This document shows positions 63,802 through 64,000 of a DNA stretch of 64,000 bases, one piece after another. How positions within the stretch are numbered: the first letter of the stretch is position 1; each line of letters opens with the position of its first letter. Made by a program: the position numbers and the translations under genes. The notes under the pieces were generated by a model. It worked only from the letters and a program-made list of their open reading frames with translations, ran no database searches and was not told where the DNA came from. This DNA comes from SAR86 cluster bacterium. GTDB lineage: Bacteria; Pseudomonadota; Gammaproteobacteria; Magnimaribacterales; TMED112. The DNA is taken from the NCBI GenBank assembly GCA_003331605.1, contig QOPD01000002.1:1-64000 (forward strand), in the 5' to 3' direction.

Positions 63802-64000
63802 TCGTCAGGTTTTAAGACGGTAACTATTTTCAATTCTATTAACTTATCTTTTCTTACAACTTCTAATTCAATTTCTTCTCCAGGTTTAATGCTATTAATT
63901 GACGCAATGAAAGTGCTCCAGATAGCACTTGCTCCTTTGATTTTTAAAATAATATCGCCATCCTCCAGTCCACCACTTATAGTTTTATCATTTCCAATTA
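63798..64000 (-). CDS. PDZ-domain end of a DegS/AlgW-type serine protease (partial)
   Basis: The last 67 codons of a gene that enters from the right edge. The minus-strand translation ISGGLEDGDIILKIKGAS followed by KPGEEIELEVVRKDKL is the C-terminal half of a PDZ domain as in DegS, AlgW and DegQ, ending KPDD. The catalytic part is outside the window. Position beside murA fits AlgW/DegS of Pseudomonas and E. coli neighbourhoods. Confidence 0.75.
   Translation of the reverse strand, partial: IGNDKTISGGLEDGDIILKIKGASAIWSTFIASINSIKPGEEIELEVVRKDKLIELKIVTVLKPDD

Overview
The window is an AT-rich, very tightly packed stretch of a Gram-negative chromosome. Gene order is that of Gammaproteobacteria, especially the Pseudomonas-like arrangement: valS-holC-pepA // lptFG; map-dapD-dapE // carAB-greA-rlmE-ftsH-glmM-tpiA-secG-tRNAs-rimP-nusA-infB-rbfA-truB-rpsO-pnp; lolB-ispE-tRNAGln-prs-rplY-pth-ychF // hemA-prfA-prmC; gatCAB // mreBCD-yhdP; kdsD-lptA-lptB // mlaC-murA // a DegS-type protease. 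Small intergenic gaps, stop/start overlaps, shortened proteins and dropped operon members suggest a streamlined, probably marine, gammaproteobacterium of the SAR86 kind. That placement is inference and was not tested by search.

Layout. 1-11 kb: translation, peptide and lysine metabolism (valS, holC, pepA, dapE, dapD, map), LPS export permeases (lptF, lptG), an RDD protein, a POT peptide transporter and an FG-GAP lipoprotein. 11-28.5 kb: one long rightward block for carbamoyl phosphate, transcript elongation, FtsH proteolysis, GlcN-1-P, triose phosphate isomerase, SecG and the nusA/infB operon. A divergent tRNA-Leu(GAG)/tRNA-fMet pair splits this block. 28.5-36 kb: a more accessory segment with a CtlX-like hydrolase facing an operon of ornithine aminotransferase, a glyoxalase-fold protein, a subtilase lipoprotein, a GtrA protein and an FAD oxidoreductase. 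It ends with two tandem paralogous small membrane proteins separated by a strong intrinsic terminator, then tRNA-Met. 36-46 kb: leftward envelope glycosyltransferases, ychF, pth, rplY, prs, tRNA-Gln, ispE and lolB, and rightward hemA-prfA-prmC. 46-51 kb: a rightward five-gene operon (GH84 glycosidase, acyl-CoA ligase, MaoC hydratase, paraoxonase-like lipoprotein, metallo-beta-lactamase-fold hydrolase). 51-64 kb: gatCAB, the mreBCD-yhdP shape/envelope operon, mgtE, LPS genes, mlaC, murA and a PDZ-protease end.

Four tRNAs were found: Leu-GAG, fMet-CAT, Met-CAT and Gln-TTG. GatCAB next to a tRNA-Gln fits Glu-tRNA(Gln) amidation. No insertion sequence, CRISPR array, rRNA or prophage was seen, and no gap between genes exceeds about 170 bp.

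The most distinctive signals are at the expression level. Five transcription units have a -10-like hexamer ending exactly 6 bp before the start codon and no usable Shine-Dalgarno, which suggests leaderless mRNAs. The ispE stop codon lies inside the tRNA-Gln gene. tRNA excision would leave rimP and prs with leaders of only 6 and 10 nt. Convergent gene pairs commonly share or nearly share their stop codons, leaving no room for terminators. The best candidate for something undescribed at protein level is the pair of small membrane proteins at 35575-36080.
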